This document shows positions 46,640-58,384 of a stretch of 64,000 nucleotides of DNA, piece by piece. Under the pieces are notes generated by a model. It had not been told where the DNA came from and ran no database searches. It saw nothing but the letters and a program-made list of their open reading frames with translations. Source of the DNA: Sclerodactyla briareus (taxonomy: Eukaryota > Echinodermata > Holothuroidea > Dendrochirotida > Sclerodactylidae); contig JAODTK010000189.1 in assembly GCA_026419785.1 (NCBI GenBank), positions 297,501 through 361,500 on the forward strand, given 5' to 3'. Made by a program: the position numbers and the translations under genes. How positions within the stretch are numbered: position 1 is the stretch's first letter; every line of letters begins with the position of its first letter.

Positions 46640-47960
46640 ATGAACAGATACGAGGGCCTTTGTTGCAGAATCTAAAACCGGAATGGACGTCATAATAGAG
46701 GATATGAGTCAAACCGGTTTTTATTACCGGACTAAGGCCGCGAGTATCCTTTTATTAATCCCCATTCATAAAATAACCGCAATTTCGTCATGTTTCTACG
46801 TCATTGTTTCATACACAAAGTGTGATAATATGCCTAGAATTGGAAAAACGCAAAAACGTTTTCACGGAACGTTTCGATACACTGTGCAAGTTACCACCGC
46901 ACGCGGGTTGCAACGTCAGTGTTCTCGCCGTATCGTGTTTGCCGACAGCTACTGCTGGGATTCCATAGATGCGTCTGCGTATGTGAAAAATCGTCAACTT
47001 ACGTGAACTGAGCGGGAGCTAGGGTTTGAATAGTTCTATTTGTTTTGGCAAAGAAGATATTGGTTCCGCACAACCAAAAATTCATGAATGAAGGCATACC
47101 AACGCTGAAAAGCGAATACGCACATGTACCCATGCGTATTCGGATGCGTATCATTCACCGCGAATGAATTCCTATGGAATATCTTCCTTAAAAAGCAAGA
47201 AATAACATTACATGGCTGCTGTCATTTTTATGTTGCTTGGTTCTTTTCGCATACAGTTAGAGTGTTTTCACTCTCTGCTGAAACAAATGTTCGTTTTTCA
47301 TAAAATAGGTGATTTTCACATCGAGCCCGGGATGCGCATCACGCATCTATGAGAAGCCCCAGCCTTACCCGCGTCAATTGGTTGCCGCGCGTCCTACTTT
47401 TTTGCTGCGTATACTAAAACGAATGAGGCCATTGCGTGTCCGCGCCTTATCCTATCCTTATTTGGTCAGCCGTGTTGTATCAGAATTATAACCGGTTATA
47501 TTCACTCTTTTACCACACCTAATTCCACATACAGAATTGGCTGGGGCCTGACATTTCTGACTGGGTTGACCAAGATAGTCATTTGTTCGTCTCCAAACTT
47601 GTACCAGGGTAAACTAAAAAAATATTTCTCCAGGGGTGTTCTCCCCGGTTTCTCCCGGGTTTTTCTTCCATCGAAATCCGTCTACGAATCGAATCTTGTT
47701 CGTGGTCGTACTCTATGTCTGCTGCGAATTCAGGTGCTATAAAAACCAGAACCTGTAAATTAACGAATTGTTCATTTTGCAGGTGACCTCGTAACCATTT
47801 TTTTCAAACAATAGGATAATCCACAATTATGCACATGCATGGGCCAACAGTTGAAACAGATGATCGCGCGAGAGTCATTGTGTTACTGAACGAACAATAC
47901 GAGCAACGTTTGAGCTGGAAGCTTGCGACAAAGGCCGGAAACATTAATTACATAATTCGA
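46640..47960. mobile_element. Extra segment in copy 2, containing a dispersed repeat
   Basis: Copy 1 passes from about 41705 to 41790 where copy 2 has 1.3 kb. Within it, 46930-47340 matches the repeat at 18110-18600. At the right edge, 47740-47900 is a diverged direct duplication of 47980-48140 (GTAAATTAACGAATTGTTC..TTTGCAGGTGACCT versus AACTGCAAATGACGAATGTTTC..CAGGGTGACCT), a period of about 240. Confidence 0.6.
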
Positions 47961-49321
47961 AAAAGCACTAAGAGAAATAGCTATTGAAACCGTGTGAACT
48001 GCAAATGACGAATGTTTCCTTTTTCAGGGTGACCTTCGCCCCTTATTCAAAGCAATAGGTATAATGAACCACTCATACCATGAAGGCCAAAGGTATATGG
48101 AATGGATCCAAGTAACGGTAGTCATTGTTGATCGACAAACATATAAGGCCAGCGTTTTGGAGTATACAAACCTGGAAGACGAAGGCCTGTAAACAGTAAT
48201 TAAAATTTTGGAACTGACCATTAGCTATTGGACAATTTGTTTTTTTTTTTTTAATAACCGGGATGAAATTACCCCGATCAGCTTATCTCCTCCTCAATTT
48301 TCTCATCTCCCGAACAAGTCCCGATTCGCATCAGCCGTATGTAGGTTCAATCCCCTGCTTGGCAAGAACCCTCAACCAGAGAAAAAAAACTTGCACTCAA
48401 CTTCACTATACTTTTTTTTTTTCATTTCCCAGATGATTCAGGATCATCTACCTAAATATATTTATTTTTGTTAGAAAATTAACATGCCTGCGAAAAGGAA
48501 AACAATCATTGGTAACACCAAATAATTAGAGATCACAATTGACACTACCTATGGAGGATTATTAAGCGGCGGACCTCAAACCTCTCCCAGAATGATTTGG
48601 GATCAAAATCGGAAAAAGAATGAGACAATACAACTCGACCACCACGTTTGAGCTTGATCTATATCAGTGCAAGCGAGATGGAGAACCACAGACATCAATT
48701 CTCACATAATTCTCCTATTTTTTTCCACCACCCCAAGTGAAATCCATTACCCAACCACAAGTTTCACAAAGATTTGAAGTTGTTTTTTTTCAACAAATTT
48801 CACATTTTCCTTTCTGCTATAAGTGAAACCTGTTTTTTCCACGCTATCCATCGGTCATTGGTACATTCTACAAAGGAATCTACAAGACAGTCCGATCTAC
48901 CGTGTGGGACCCGACGCACTACCCCGAACTGTGGCCCAACCACCTAGTCCTAAACCTGAAAATTATATATAGTTTTAATTCATGACTACACGTGAAAACA
49001 CGTTGAAAGGAACATCATATCATATAAAGCATACTACATATGTACCATCGACTTCTGAATAGAAACCATTTAGCCAGTTCGGGGAATGAAAATATAACTG
49101 GATGCTCCTTCTTTGAGGCCTACCTCCCTGTTGCCAGGCCCCCATGCCTTGGGTGTTTATAATCAGCCATGGTCAGAATGTGACCCTCCAACCGTGTGAC
49201 CTACTTCCTCACTGTTGGGGTAATTATCTTCCGTATAACATTATGCCACAAACCTGCTTTGGTCAGTGGAACCATTGTTTTAATAATGCCTGTGCACCTG
49301 CACCATCAATTGGAGACTAAA

Positions 49322-49584
49322 TCGCGCCCACTTGAAACGATCCACAGGACGAATTTAATTGAGATTCTACTGAGACCTGTACACAAGCGGAGGGAGTACA
49401 TGAGATTGCTCGAGTGGACTGCTTCAGTTTTTCAAAGGCTGCCACGGCAATTGAACAGCAGAGAAACCCGGGGTGGGATAACCAGTTTTTGGTAGGGCAT
49501 GTATCCCGGGTGTTCTGCTTGTGGTAAATTCTCGGTAGAATCTTAATCTAACTTCGTCCTGTGGACTCGTTCAAATTTTTGGCG
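49322..49584. mobile_element. Fold-back element
   Basis: Arms of about 70-75 bases: 49322-49395 and, inverted, 49512-49584. Shared words: (A)CTTGAAACGA.TCCACAGGACGAA, GATTCTAC(T/C)GAGA and CACAAGC. By eye about three quarters of positions agree. The element sits at the left edge of the 5-kb insertion missing from copy 1. Confidence 0.7.
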
Positions 49585-52500
49585 TTCTACCTCGCCATAT
49601 ACACTACGCTAACGGTCATACATGATACTTTAAAGCACTGTTCGAAGCCGGGCGAATGACGACCCAGTTAGACTGTTCGTACTTTATACCAAACTAAGAT
49701 GCCTGGTCTTGGTCATTGTCCGCCGGAACCAGCTACGAGATTTGCTCGTCCTCTCAGTCATCCTCTGTATATATGACTACCTCATGGTAGCTCATTGTGC
49801 TTTCGGGAGAATAACGAACCTTGAGCATTCCCCTTCGAAGGTCCCATTTTGGACTGACCCTCGCCCTTAAGAGTCACTGTGACCGGCCTATGGCCAATTG
49901 TTTGACATGAATTCATGCTATGCATCAATATTTAATCAGAGTTATGAATATCTTCAATATTCCTCTGTACAGGGAGGAAGCACGAAAATCAGGTTTCGTA
50001 AATTGATCGTAAAACAGCCGAACCTATGCATCCTTCAGCCTTGTGCATCAAGCAGGTTACAGACACTGGTCTAATTGAGGTATTGCTCACGTTTGATGTG
50101 CAGAAAGAATAACCTGTTTCCTATGAGCTCTTTCAATTGAACAGTGATTTTGGTGATTTGTGACATTTCCAGTCACAATGGTTTGCACCTTGGTGCATCC
50201 AAATGCCACATTAAAGTACTGCTTTCTGATAGAAATATTGGGACTCCCCCATCAATGTGATGACGTCACCTTCGAATAATTGGACACATTCGTGGTAAAT
50301 GGTACCATATCTCAACAACAACATTGTAATGATGGCACTCTTCCCTGAACATTACTATAAGATATTAATGATGCAGCTCTAATGTTCCTACTCGCTGGAA
50401 CGGAACCTGAGTCCTCATTTAAATATAATAGAGCAATGATGCGTAACATATGATTGCCCAATCATTACCAAATTAAGTATCAGATGTTTGGTGTCTCGTT
50501 GAATTGAAGACTACAACGCACTGTTACAATTCAGCTCGCTGAAGAATGCCTCATTCCCCCCACGTTTTCTCTGATGATCTGACTTAACGATGGAGGGAAA
50601 CGTTATCAATTCCTTTTCCCCATTGAACTGACTCTCGGTACACAAACAAACAAAAGCCCCAAAACCCTTCCCCGTTCTCCGTTATGCAGCTTTATCGGGC
50701 TAGTGAACACTTTAGGTCCCCGTGAGTGTATGCTTTTTGTGATGGCACTAGGAGTTGGGATACTCACTGAGGGTTAGGTACTCTTTTTCCCACAGCTTCC
50801 TGTTGGTCATCATCGAACAACAATAGCATACGCTGTATCAACGTTCTCTTGACTACGCGACAACAGAGAAATGTAGGTTCCCTGCCATCTTGACAACCAT
50901 GGTATTGCTATCGGCAGAATAAGTGGTATGGTTGCCGCCCCCAACTCCTCGTAATGTTATGTACTGGACATTAATCCGATACTTGTCCCAAGCTCACAAG
51001 CATCCGGAATAATCGGGTGTGCCCGCTTTTAGACGTGTGTCAGGTCACGACTGCAATGCATAATCCATTCGTATCATTTGAAATAGGAATATACCATATC
51101 AGTTTCCCTCGTGACTGTGTAATCATTTACTCTACATTTTATATGCATGTCATACCCTATAGCATCGCGAGTCACATAACCGAATAGAAGGTTGATGAAA
51201 AAATATATTTCATTAATTTCCTGCACCCTTACCATTGCATCCGTTTTCCTCCCCTTCGTATACGTTTATCCAATATCCTCCCATCGTGTATGGGAAAATT
51301 TCAGGAAGTTTGATGATCTCACCCATCTTATGGGACTGGCTTGCAAACGTGATCTGCCTTATATAGGCGTTGTTTGTCACTGACAAGATAAGACTTGTGG
51401 AACGACATCCCGTAGAAAAATATGTCCAGCAATGATAATTTCTATTCTGTCTATGCTATTACAGTCGGCCCCACAACTTTGGAGTAGCCCAAATTCCTCC
51501 TACTCCGTCAAAAACAACTCTTGTGATAGGCCAACCCCATGACAATGTCCGATGGTCGTATTAACTTCAGATATTTACAACAGTAGTTCGTTACGTCTTT
51601 GATATGTCAAGACATGCATGTCTCCTGCGATTCCCATATGAATTGCCGGAATTGTTGTGTAATTCCCTCTGCTATTAAGTAACAGATGAAGGTTGGCCAT
51701 GTGTTCCATATGATGTAGACTCTTTTACTGATTCTTTTTTTTTCTTGTTATCGTCTCATTGGTCACCCAACTGTAGGGTTCTTGGGGGGGGGGGGGGGTT
51801 TGCATGGCACCTGTCCCCCAGGCATTACTGATGGCTGCAATCTCGCAACCGCTACTTCATGACGTTATAAATTTTCCCGCCTTCGCCTAAATTTTTTGAT
51901 ACAAGTCGATGCGCTACTCATGACCCAACTTCCTTAGAAATGGTGGGTGACATATCCTGACATGTTGCAATTTCCGTCTGTTTTCCCTCTTGCCGTTGTA
52001 TCCTTGCGTTTTTTGCTGCCTAATAATAAGAACAAGGATCAATGTATGAGCTCAACGGCCTTGAAACGTCCCTGTCCCTTACGACCGCACAGATAAATAA
52101 TCACATAACCAACAGAACATATTGAGGGCAATCGGGATGTTGACCGCTATATAGGGCCCCGACCGGAACCTCTGACGACGATGCATGTGTGCCAGTACTA
52201 TCGTATTGCATCAAGGTTGACGAGTCACAAATGGTGACTCCTTCAAGACCGAAGGTGTGCGTGAAAAAAACTGCCCCCCTTATTTCCAAACAAAAGGCCT
52301 AGGTGCTGTTCCCATTGAAGGGTACCACCGTAAATCCATGCATATCTGAGGATTCCCCGTTATAAGGTGGCTTAGCCTTATCTCAATTGGGTATAATAGA
52401 TATCTGTGCTTTGCCGATGCCCGCTCTCTAGAAGGTGGGAGTGCCATTGCACACAATGGAGTGGTTGCACTGTGTCGACAACTGTCGAATTTCAAAAGCG

Positions 52501-54366
52501 ATCTACGTTTTGTTGTACACAAATTTTGCACATACTTGTTTAAGTACCGATCGCTATTTTTGGTCATACTGTGGCACAGTACAACGATATGATTAAGTAG
52601 ATGATAAGTGCCGTCAGACCTTACGATGTCATCAAAAGGCTATGAGCAGATGGATCATAGATCATTTGTCTATAACGTTGCGCCACAATTGCCAGTGGTG
52701 GTGCTGGGGGGGGGGGGGGCGTGGCCATATCCACGACAGCCAGAATAACGATATATGGTGGAGACCTCAATTGGTCTCTACTTACAATGTCATGCAAAAA
52801 TCACGAAATTTTTTTTGTGCTGAGAATGCCCTCCCCCCAAATCATATTAACTCTGGCGAGCAGCGATCTTTTTATGATGCAAGCTTCAAAATTCCAATAA
52901 TTTGGTAGACAGCATTTGCTGAGCTAGACTTGAGGTTCCTGCCAACATGGTAACCTGCCTGTGGCAATCCCTGTTTCCCCAAGGTTGGCATTCCTTAGTA
53001 GCGAATGCCAAAGACAGCAGTAGTGGTGTTTTCACTAATTGAATGTAGTGAAGAAGGCTCGATTATCTAGTTGCAATTTTGAGCTTCGTACTAGCAAACG
53101 GCACTGCAGTTGAGGTCGGTAGATATCGTGCATGGAATGAGCATTTGCTTTTTCTTGTACCTTCAAACAATTGGGCATGATGAAATAGTCGCCGCTGTTG
53201 GAACATGGTTCTAAAATAGGTGCAATAGAATTGCAATTCCCACTTAGCCTGTGTGAATTATCAAAGTTTTGTAGGAACTATATGTCACCACCCGTAAAAC
53301 ACAATTTGCTCCAGAATGGCAATGATCCCGCCCACTTTTGGAGACAAGAATCAATAGTCAGTGTGAAGGCTTTTAGGCTACGTTAATTCAGGCAAATAAT
53401 TTGCACCAAGCCACTACTGCCGTTGGCGATTATCGACTTAATTTCGAAACAATTATACCGGACTAACAACATTGCCGGGAACCATTGAAAGTATGGTAGG
53501 GGATACTCTATCGGACAGCAAGAATTTATATCCAATTTACTGGGGTTTTGCCGCAATTCGGATGCATAAGGACACTAAGCCGTACCTTCACAAACCCGAA
53601 ATGGGGGCTAGGGCCGAGGGCTTAATATAGCTTGCGCGTGACGTACACTACCGAGAGCCGGCCAGCCTATAACGGGTATCAAAATCTGCGAAATGTACTT
53701 CCAAGTTCCAAGAGCGGGTAACCTATAAGGGATATCGTACAACCTAACTATGCGTAATGTGCAGGTCACCAAGAGACGGGCCCCTAAACTGTATTCAGAC
53801 ATCTGCGACATAGGACCTCCAAGAGGCGGAAGCCTATGAATGTATATCGTACACCTAACTACGCGAATGTGCAGGTACCCGAGAGACGGCAGCCTCTGAC
53901 GGTAATCACAAATATGCGACAATAGTACTTCAGATGCGGAAGCCGAAATGATTCCCCTACACGTAGTTCTGCACACTTACAACGGCGACGGTCCCTCGTA
54001 GTGTCAATATGTCTGGGAGTTTGTCTCGGTTGTTACTCGAAACCTTCTAGAGGCCGTGTGATATATCTGTTGGCGCCTCTTTTTAATTTGCTCATTGTTT
54101 TGGCATTAGTTAGCAGCTCAGCGGTGGAATGTATCTATTGTACAGCATACATGTGGCATACATAATTATATAATGAGCACTATAAGTGCTACTGTAAGCC
54201 GTTGAATTCCAGTAAATGGCGTCTGTGCAAGACTGCATACGGGAAACACACGGAGAAGAGTAACAACACGAGCTGATTTCACGTTCCACCAATCCTAAAC
54301 AACCTGTAGCAGTCCACTCGAGCAATCTCATGTAAGACCACAGCGTAGTGTAATGGCGAGGTAGAA
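49585..54366. mobile_element. About 4.8-kb element with inverted terminal repeats
   Basis: The left end at 49585-49625 starts TTCTACCTCGCCAT and ends GGTCATACATGA. The right end, complemented, at 54366-54331 starts TTCTACCTCGCCAT and ends GGTCTTACATGA; about 40 bases agree with few gaps. The junction with copy 1 (ATAAAT|ATAGTCGTC at 43108-43120) defines the right border. The interior shows no transposase I can recognise; a 63-codon frame at 51192-51383 starts with a hydrophobic stretch but is unsupported. A 26-base perfect inverted match (49397-49422 with 54309-54334) ties it to the neighbouring fold-back element. Confidence 0.6.
53630..53960. repeat. Tandem repeat, about 115-bp unit, nearly three copies
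   Basis: ATCTGCGA at 53684, ATCTGCGACATA at 53801 and ATATGCGACAATA at 53912 mark the periods (117 and 111). Each unit also has AGAG.CGG.AGCCTAT(G/A)A, GTATATCGTACACCTAACTA and CG.AATGTGCAGGT, and contains two related half-units. Confidence 0.85.
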
Positions 54367-54663
54367 TATAAGTCGTCTCGACGCACCTTCCTGCTTTTGA
54401 TGTTGAATGTTTTGAATTATCCCGCAACTGAAATTAGAAGTCGCAAAATGTTCCGATATTCATTCGATTCGACTTCCAGGTTGCGTCGCCACAATTCCAC
54501 ATCTTCGCGAATCTGTACATTCAAAGAATACATGGGTATTAATTACGGAATAATAAAGTCCACAAACAGCGGTGCACGTTCTTCAACCAATGGAGTAATC
54601 TCTTTTTCTTCTCTGTCACTGCCGACTCATTCCCTTGTCTGACATAACTCTTCGTCATCCCTC

Positions 54664-54916
54664 CCAGGGGAAATTCCCCCATTGAAACCCTAGAATCCCT
54701 TGAAGTTTCCAATGGTCCAATTGGACCCAATGGGGCTATTGGGGTTTTCCAACGGGGTTTCCATGGGATCCCATTGGGGGGACCCAGGGCTCAATGGGGA
54801 CCCTTGAACATGTTTCCAATTTTCCCGGTTGAAACCCGTGCCCATCACCCTTGGAACCCTTGTGGACCAATTTAACATGGTTCCCAATGGGTCTCAATGG
54901 GAATGTTCTCCTGGGT
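54664..54916 (+). mobile_element. CCATTGGG-rich MITE, left copy
   Basis: About 253 bases starting CCCAGGGGAAATTCCCCC; the complement of its end starts CCCAGGAGAACATTCCCA, so it has terminal inverted repeats of about 20 bases. The interior is rich in CCCATTGGG. Same orientation as the copy at 57252. Confidence 0.75.
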
Positions 54917-55936
54917 CTATAGTTTTCAGTGATGGTAAAAATTGTACCATGATAAAATGCAAACAAAATCGCACCTATTAATGTGCAACCAAAATTTACA
55001 GGAAAAGTTATCCCTAGAAGTAGTCCTAAAAATCATTTGAGTGGTGTCTGCTGTTCTCGGGAAAAGAGCGTCTTTTGGGATGGGGGTAGTGTCGCTTTCG
55101 TCCACATGGTTTTCTATATTTTTGTGTCATTTTTGGGTTGGTACGAATCTTGCAGATACAAAGGATTGTGAAGGTGTATGACTACAAACAGTGAAGTACT
55201 GAGGCTAGGGAATTCATGCGCATTCGGCTTGAGGAACGGCATGTGCAGTTTTTTTCATCAATGAAATAAGAGTACTCGCAATCGTACTGTACAATTCCAT
55301 CTATGTGTCACTTCTCTGAATACGGTCTTGAGTCTTTTCTAATACGGTCTTTAGTCTTTTTCTGCTAGTTTTCGTCTGTTTTTGACTCTCGACATGAATA
55401 ATATTGCCCAGCATTCTTCAAACATGGTCCACAAGCGTAAATGTTCTCCTGAAATGGAACCTAAGTTCTCGTGGAAACAAATTGTTCAGTTGTTGCCGCA
55501 GGCCAGCCGAGCCAGCCTCAGCCAGGTGTGAGCTTACTTTCCTTCAAATAGCTTTATTCTACTAAGTGTAAGTAGCCTACACCTCTCCTAATCATTTGGC
55601 TGAACAGGTGCAGACTATATTTGTGCGATTCTGAGATTGCCCTAGATAGCCTTTTTATGTCAAGAAATTGTGTGGTAATCATAAACGTCACTAGTGCCTA
55701 ATCCCAGTTTCTGGGTAAGACTCACAGCCTAACACTAAAAGTAAGAAGTAACGTCATCTAGGCTACCACAAGATGCAAAGCCGACTAGCCGACACTGTAC
55801 ATGTCACTGTGTTGAATAGCAGTATCATGATGGTTATTTTTATTCTAACATGCAGCTGGGAGAATATGGGGGCAGATCAGCACCTGTCATCTGGATCTGG
55901 ACCCAGCAACAGCTCCAGGAATGGAGCCACTGCTAG

Positions 55937-56073
55937 AAAAAAAAAAAAAAAAATAAAAAAAAAAAAAAAAAAAAAAATAACAAAAAAAAACAAAAAAAAA
56001 AAAAAAATAAAAAAATAAAAAAAAAAAATGAAAAAAAAAAAAATAAAAAAATACCAAAAAAAAAAATAAAAAA
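55937..56073. repeat. Poly-A-rich tract
   Basis: About 137 bases of A interrupted by single T and C at irregular intervals. It gives spurious poly-Lys and poly-Phe frames on both strands and could be the expanded tail of a retroposed sequence. Confidence 0.95.
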
Positions 56074-56479
56074 TTACCCTCAACTTCCCACTTCAATGCA
56101 AACGCACACAGGTGAAGTGCATTCACCATTGGTAACTCTCTTTATTGAGTAAACGACGCGATGTTTGGAAGGGTTTCGGAGTGCTCTCAATTGATCGGTC
56201 CCATTCCTCGATGATATATCTACTTTACTTCCTCGGGTCTCCTTCTAAAAGCCTCTTTTAAGTGCGTGATCTGAACTTCCATGTGTCAGCATTGTTGTGG
56301 TTTTGAGTCACGGTGTAAACACTGGGCATTCTCAGTCTTTTGGCACAGCTTGAGTGAAACACTGGCATGTCAGGATCTCCGATTACTGAGCGCACGCAGT
56401 GTACCCAGCAGCTGCTGAGGTTGACCCTTCGAACCATTCACTCCATAAATTCAAGCCACCTTATTACTATCTATCACGA

Positions 56480-56935
56480 AAGGTTATCGATCATGTCCGA
56501 AGCCATTATTGATCTGCTCCGACTGGGTTATTAATCTCCCTGAACAGCTTGTTAAGACGATTCCTAATCCTGTTACAAACCGGTAGTATCATATCCTAAT
56601 CTGTCAGAACTGATTAAATCTCCTGTTATGACAATTTACTAATCTGTCCAAACAGGTTTTTCAATCTGTTTTCTACAGTTCTCTATCATTTATTAGACAG
56701 ATATGTCTTTCTTTCTGGGTAATAAGTGTCCGTCCATTGCTTATTAGTCCGTTTAGACAGACTGTTATTGGCTAGAACCGATTTCCTTTAGTTAAAGGAT
56801 TATTGATCATTATGATAGGTAGAATAAGAATCTGTCGCCAGACGATTATGGCCTATCAATCTTGCTGTTTAATCAGATTATTAGTCTGTTTTAATTTGGC
56901 CCGTTAACACACAATGATTCAGGGCCCCCTGATGA
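56480..56935. repeat. Degenerate minisatellite on AATCTGTC..GACAGATTATT
   Basis: Words such as TTATTAATCT, CTAATCTGTC(C/A)..ACAG, TTATTAGTCCGTTTAGACAG and TTATTAGTCTGTT recur about every 20-45 bases for 450 bases. Units are imperfect palindromes (CTGTC...GACAG). Confidence 0.6.
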
Positions 56936-57004
56936 ATGACGCTTATCTTGGGTATTGTATTCTCCATAAATCTAAACTCAAATGCTCGGTCACAGCCCTG
57001 TGAC

Positions 57005-57235
57005 TCATGATATTTCTTGCCACTGATTGATGTAAAATGGTGAATTCACGAGGGCCAAATGGGACTTCTATTGGTCAAGATCACTTCCAATTTTTCCAAA
57101 CTGCCTATAACAGACACTCAACTGACCCCACGACGTAATGTAATATTCCTTGTCACTGATTTATGCATAATAGGCATCACGTTGGGCCAGATGGGACTCC
57201 TGATTTTGCCAAGATTTCTCTAAACTCCCCAACTG
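57005..57235. repeat. Two-unit tandem repeat, about 130 bp
   Basis: GATATTTCTTGCCACTGATTGATG (57009) and AATATTCCTTGTCACTGATTTATG (57139) begin units that both continue ...CACG..GGGCCA(A/G)ATGGGACT.CT and CCAA..TTTC..AAACT.CC. Confidence 0.8.
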
Positions 57236-57251
57236 CCAAAAAGCCACTCCC

Positions 57252-57510
57252 CCCAGGGAAAATTCCCCATTGGAAACCCATAGAATCCCAGTGAAGTTTC
57301 CAATGGGTCCAATTGAAACCCTGGGGCTAATTGTGGGGGTGTTTCCACTGGTTTTTCCATGGATCCCATTGGGGACCCATTGGGCTCATGGGGCCCCATT
57401 GAACAGTTCCATTTTCCCGGTTGAAACCTGTTGGCCCATCACCCTTGGAACCCATTATGACAAATTAACATGGGTCCCAATGGGGTCTCATGGGAATTTT
57501 CTCCTTGGGC
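57252..57510 (+). mobile_element. CCATTGGG-rich MITE, right copy
   Basis: Starts CCCCAGGGAAAATTCCCC and ends GGAATTTTCTCCTTGGG, inverted to each other. Collinear with 54664-54916 over its length. Directly after it the match to copy 1 resumes (TTCGGTTTCTCTCATAT at 57522 and 43373). Confidence 0.75.
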
Positions 57511-57744
57511 TTTCATCTTATTCGGTTTCTCTCATATATACTGATAGCAATGAATTCCAATGCAATCAGATCTATCAGAAGCGCACCACACATGAATAAT
57601 AAACTGGAATAACGTAACACGGTTATTTGCATAATGTGAGTGAAAACGATTTCTGCCGTCAAAGAATGGATAACAATCTCTTCCTTCTCATATTGTGCTG
57701 CTGAGACTAAAAGATATCGATAGGAACGATGTTAGCCCCGCTAA

Positions 57745-58000
57745 AAGCGAAAGAATGTAGGCTGCCTATACTTTGGGGTAGGATATGTATACTCCAAGAA
57801 CTGACTATTAGACAAACACGCATCACCAAAAAGCAGTTATCAGACCACATCCACAGGGTACTGACTCGTTCTGGTTTTATTCTGACTTTCGAGTAGTATA
57901 AATAGAGTTCCGTAGAAGAACGTCAGCGGCAATCCCCAGTATTCTTCCCATGGATTGAGCTTTTTTTGTAATTGATGGGTGAAAAAAGCTTGGTTTGTGA
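57745..58000 (+). repeat. Partial third copy of the large repeat unit
   Basis: Collinear with 40870-41110 and 46125-46340: ACGCATCACCAA..GC, GACCACATCCACAGGGTACTGACT, GTTCTGGTTTT.TTCTGACTTTCGAGTAGTA, GAGTTCCGTAGAAGAA and CTTCCCATGGATTGAGC against the corresponding words of copies 1 and 2. More diverged than they are from each other. Confidence 0.65.
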
Positions 58001-58087
58001 TACGGAAAACACCAATGATATCTAAAATTATAAAAACGAAACTCCAGCAACCCCGCGAAGTTCCACCTCCGTTACATCTTCAAGAGC

Positions 58088-58384
58088 TTACCACCACAGG
58101 CACACAGAGGTAGAGAGTAAGTGCGACAGCGGGAGGCCAGGCATTGATATATACACTGCTATCGATCCCAGAGATTGGCTACTCCCACAGACATTGTCTA
58201 AGAAAAACTCAAATTTGCTCGGGTAAGATCTGGTCGTCTCATGAAAATCGCGAGTGCGCTTGACTCTAATACCACTCCATGCCCAAAGGCCACTCTGAGG
58301 GAATGTGTCCAAAGAGCCTTTGGATATTACCATTGAATTCGCCGCAATTGAAACGCTGCCAAACAGGGTGAAGCCAGCCTCCAC
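58088..58384 (-). CDS. Unrecognised 98-codon ORF
   Basis: The - strand frame has a protein-like mix (LFGSVSIAANSMVISKGSLD, then FPQSGLWAWSGIRVKRTRDF). A TTTGTTAG acceptor-like site lies upstream near 58405. A second - strand frame at 58458-58694 follows the same strand. I recognise no family; chance is possible. Confidence 0.25.
   Translation of the reverse strand: MEAGFTLFGSVSIAANSMVISKGSLDTFPQSGLWAWSGIRVKRTRDFHETTRSYPSKFEFFLDNVCGSSQSLGSIAVYISMPGLPLSHLLSTSVCLWW

Larger units (their letters stand above)
54917..57251. other. Segment between the two MITE copies
   Basis: 2.3 kb absent from copy 1. It holds a small duplication AATACGGTCTT.AGTCTTTT (about 55319 and 55342), an exon-like stretch at about 55858-55937 (acceptor TAACATGCAG; frame WENMGADQHLSSGSG) running into poly-A, a degenerate minisatellite and a two-unit tandem repeat. 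Confidence 0.5.
43960..57600 (+). repeat. Large repeat unit, copy 2, split by later insertions
   Basis: Same order of blocks as copy 1 (38100-43440) but 13.6 kb long, because sequences at about 46640-47960, 49322-54366 and 54664-57510 are absent from copy 1. The half-site repeat is at 44560-45260 (AGGTCA at 44706-44711). Between copies 1 and 2, 43440-43960 is unmatched sequence with no recognised feature. Confidence 0.85.

Noticed and set aside
54539..54966. Frames repeating MGPIG/NPxG words
   Set aside because: Translation of the CCATTGGG-rich MITE; same at 57270-57599.
55773..56129. Frames with runs of Lys/Ile or Phe
   Set aside because: Low-complexity A-rich tract translated on both strands.
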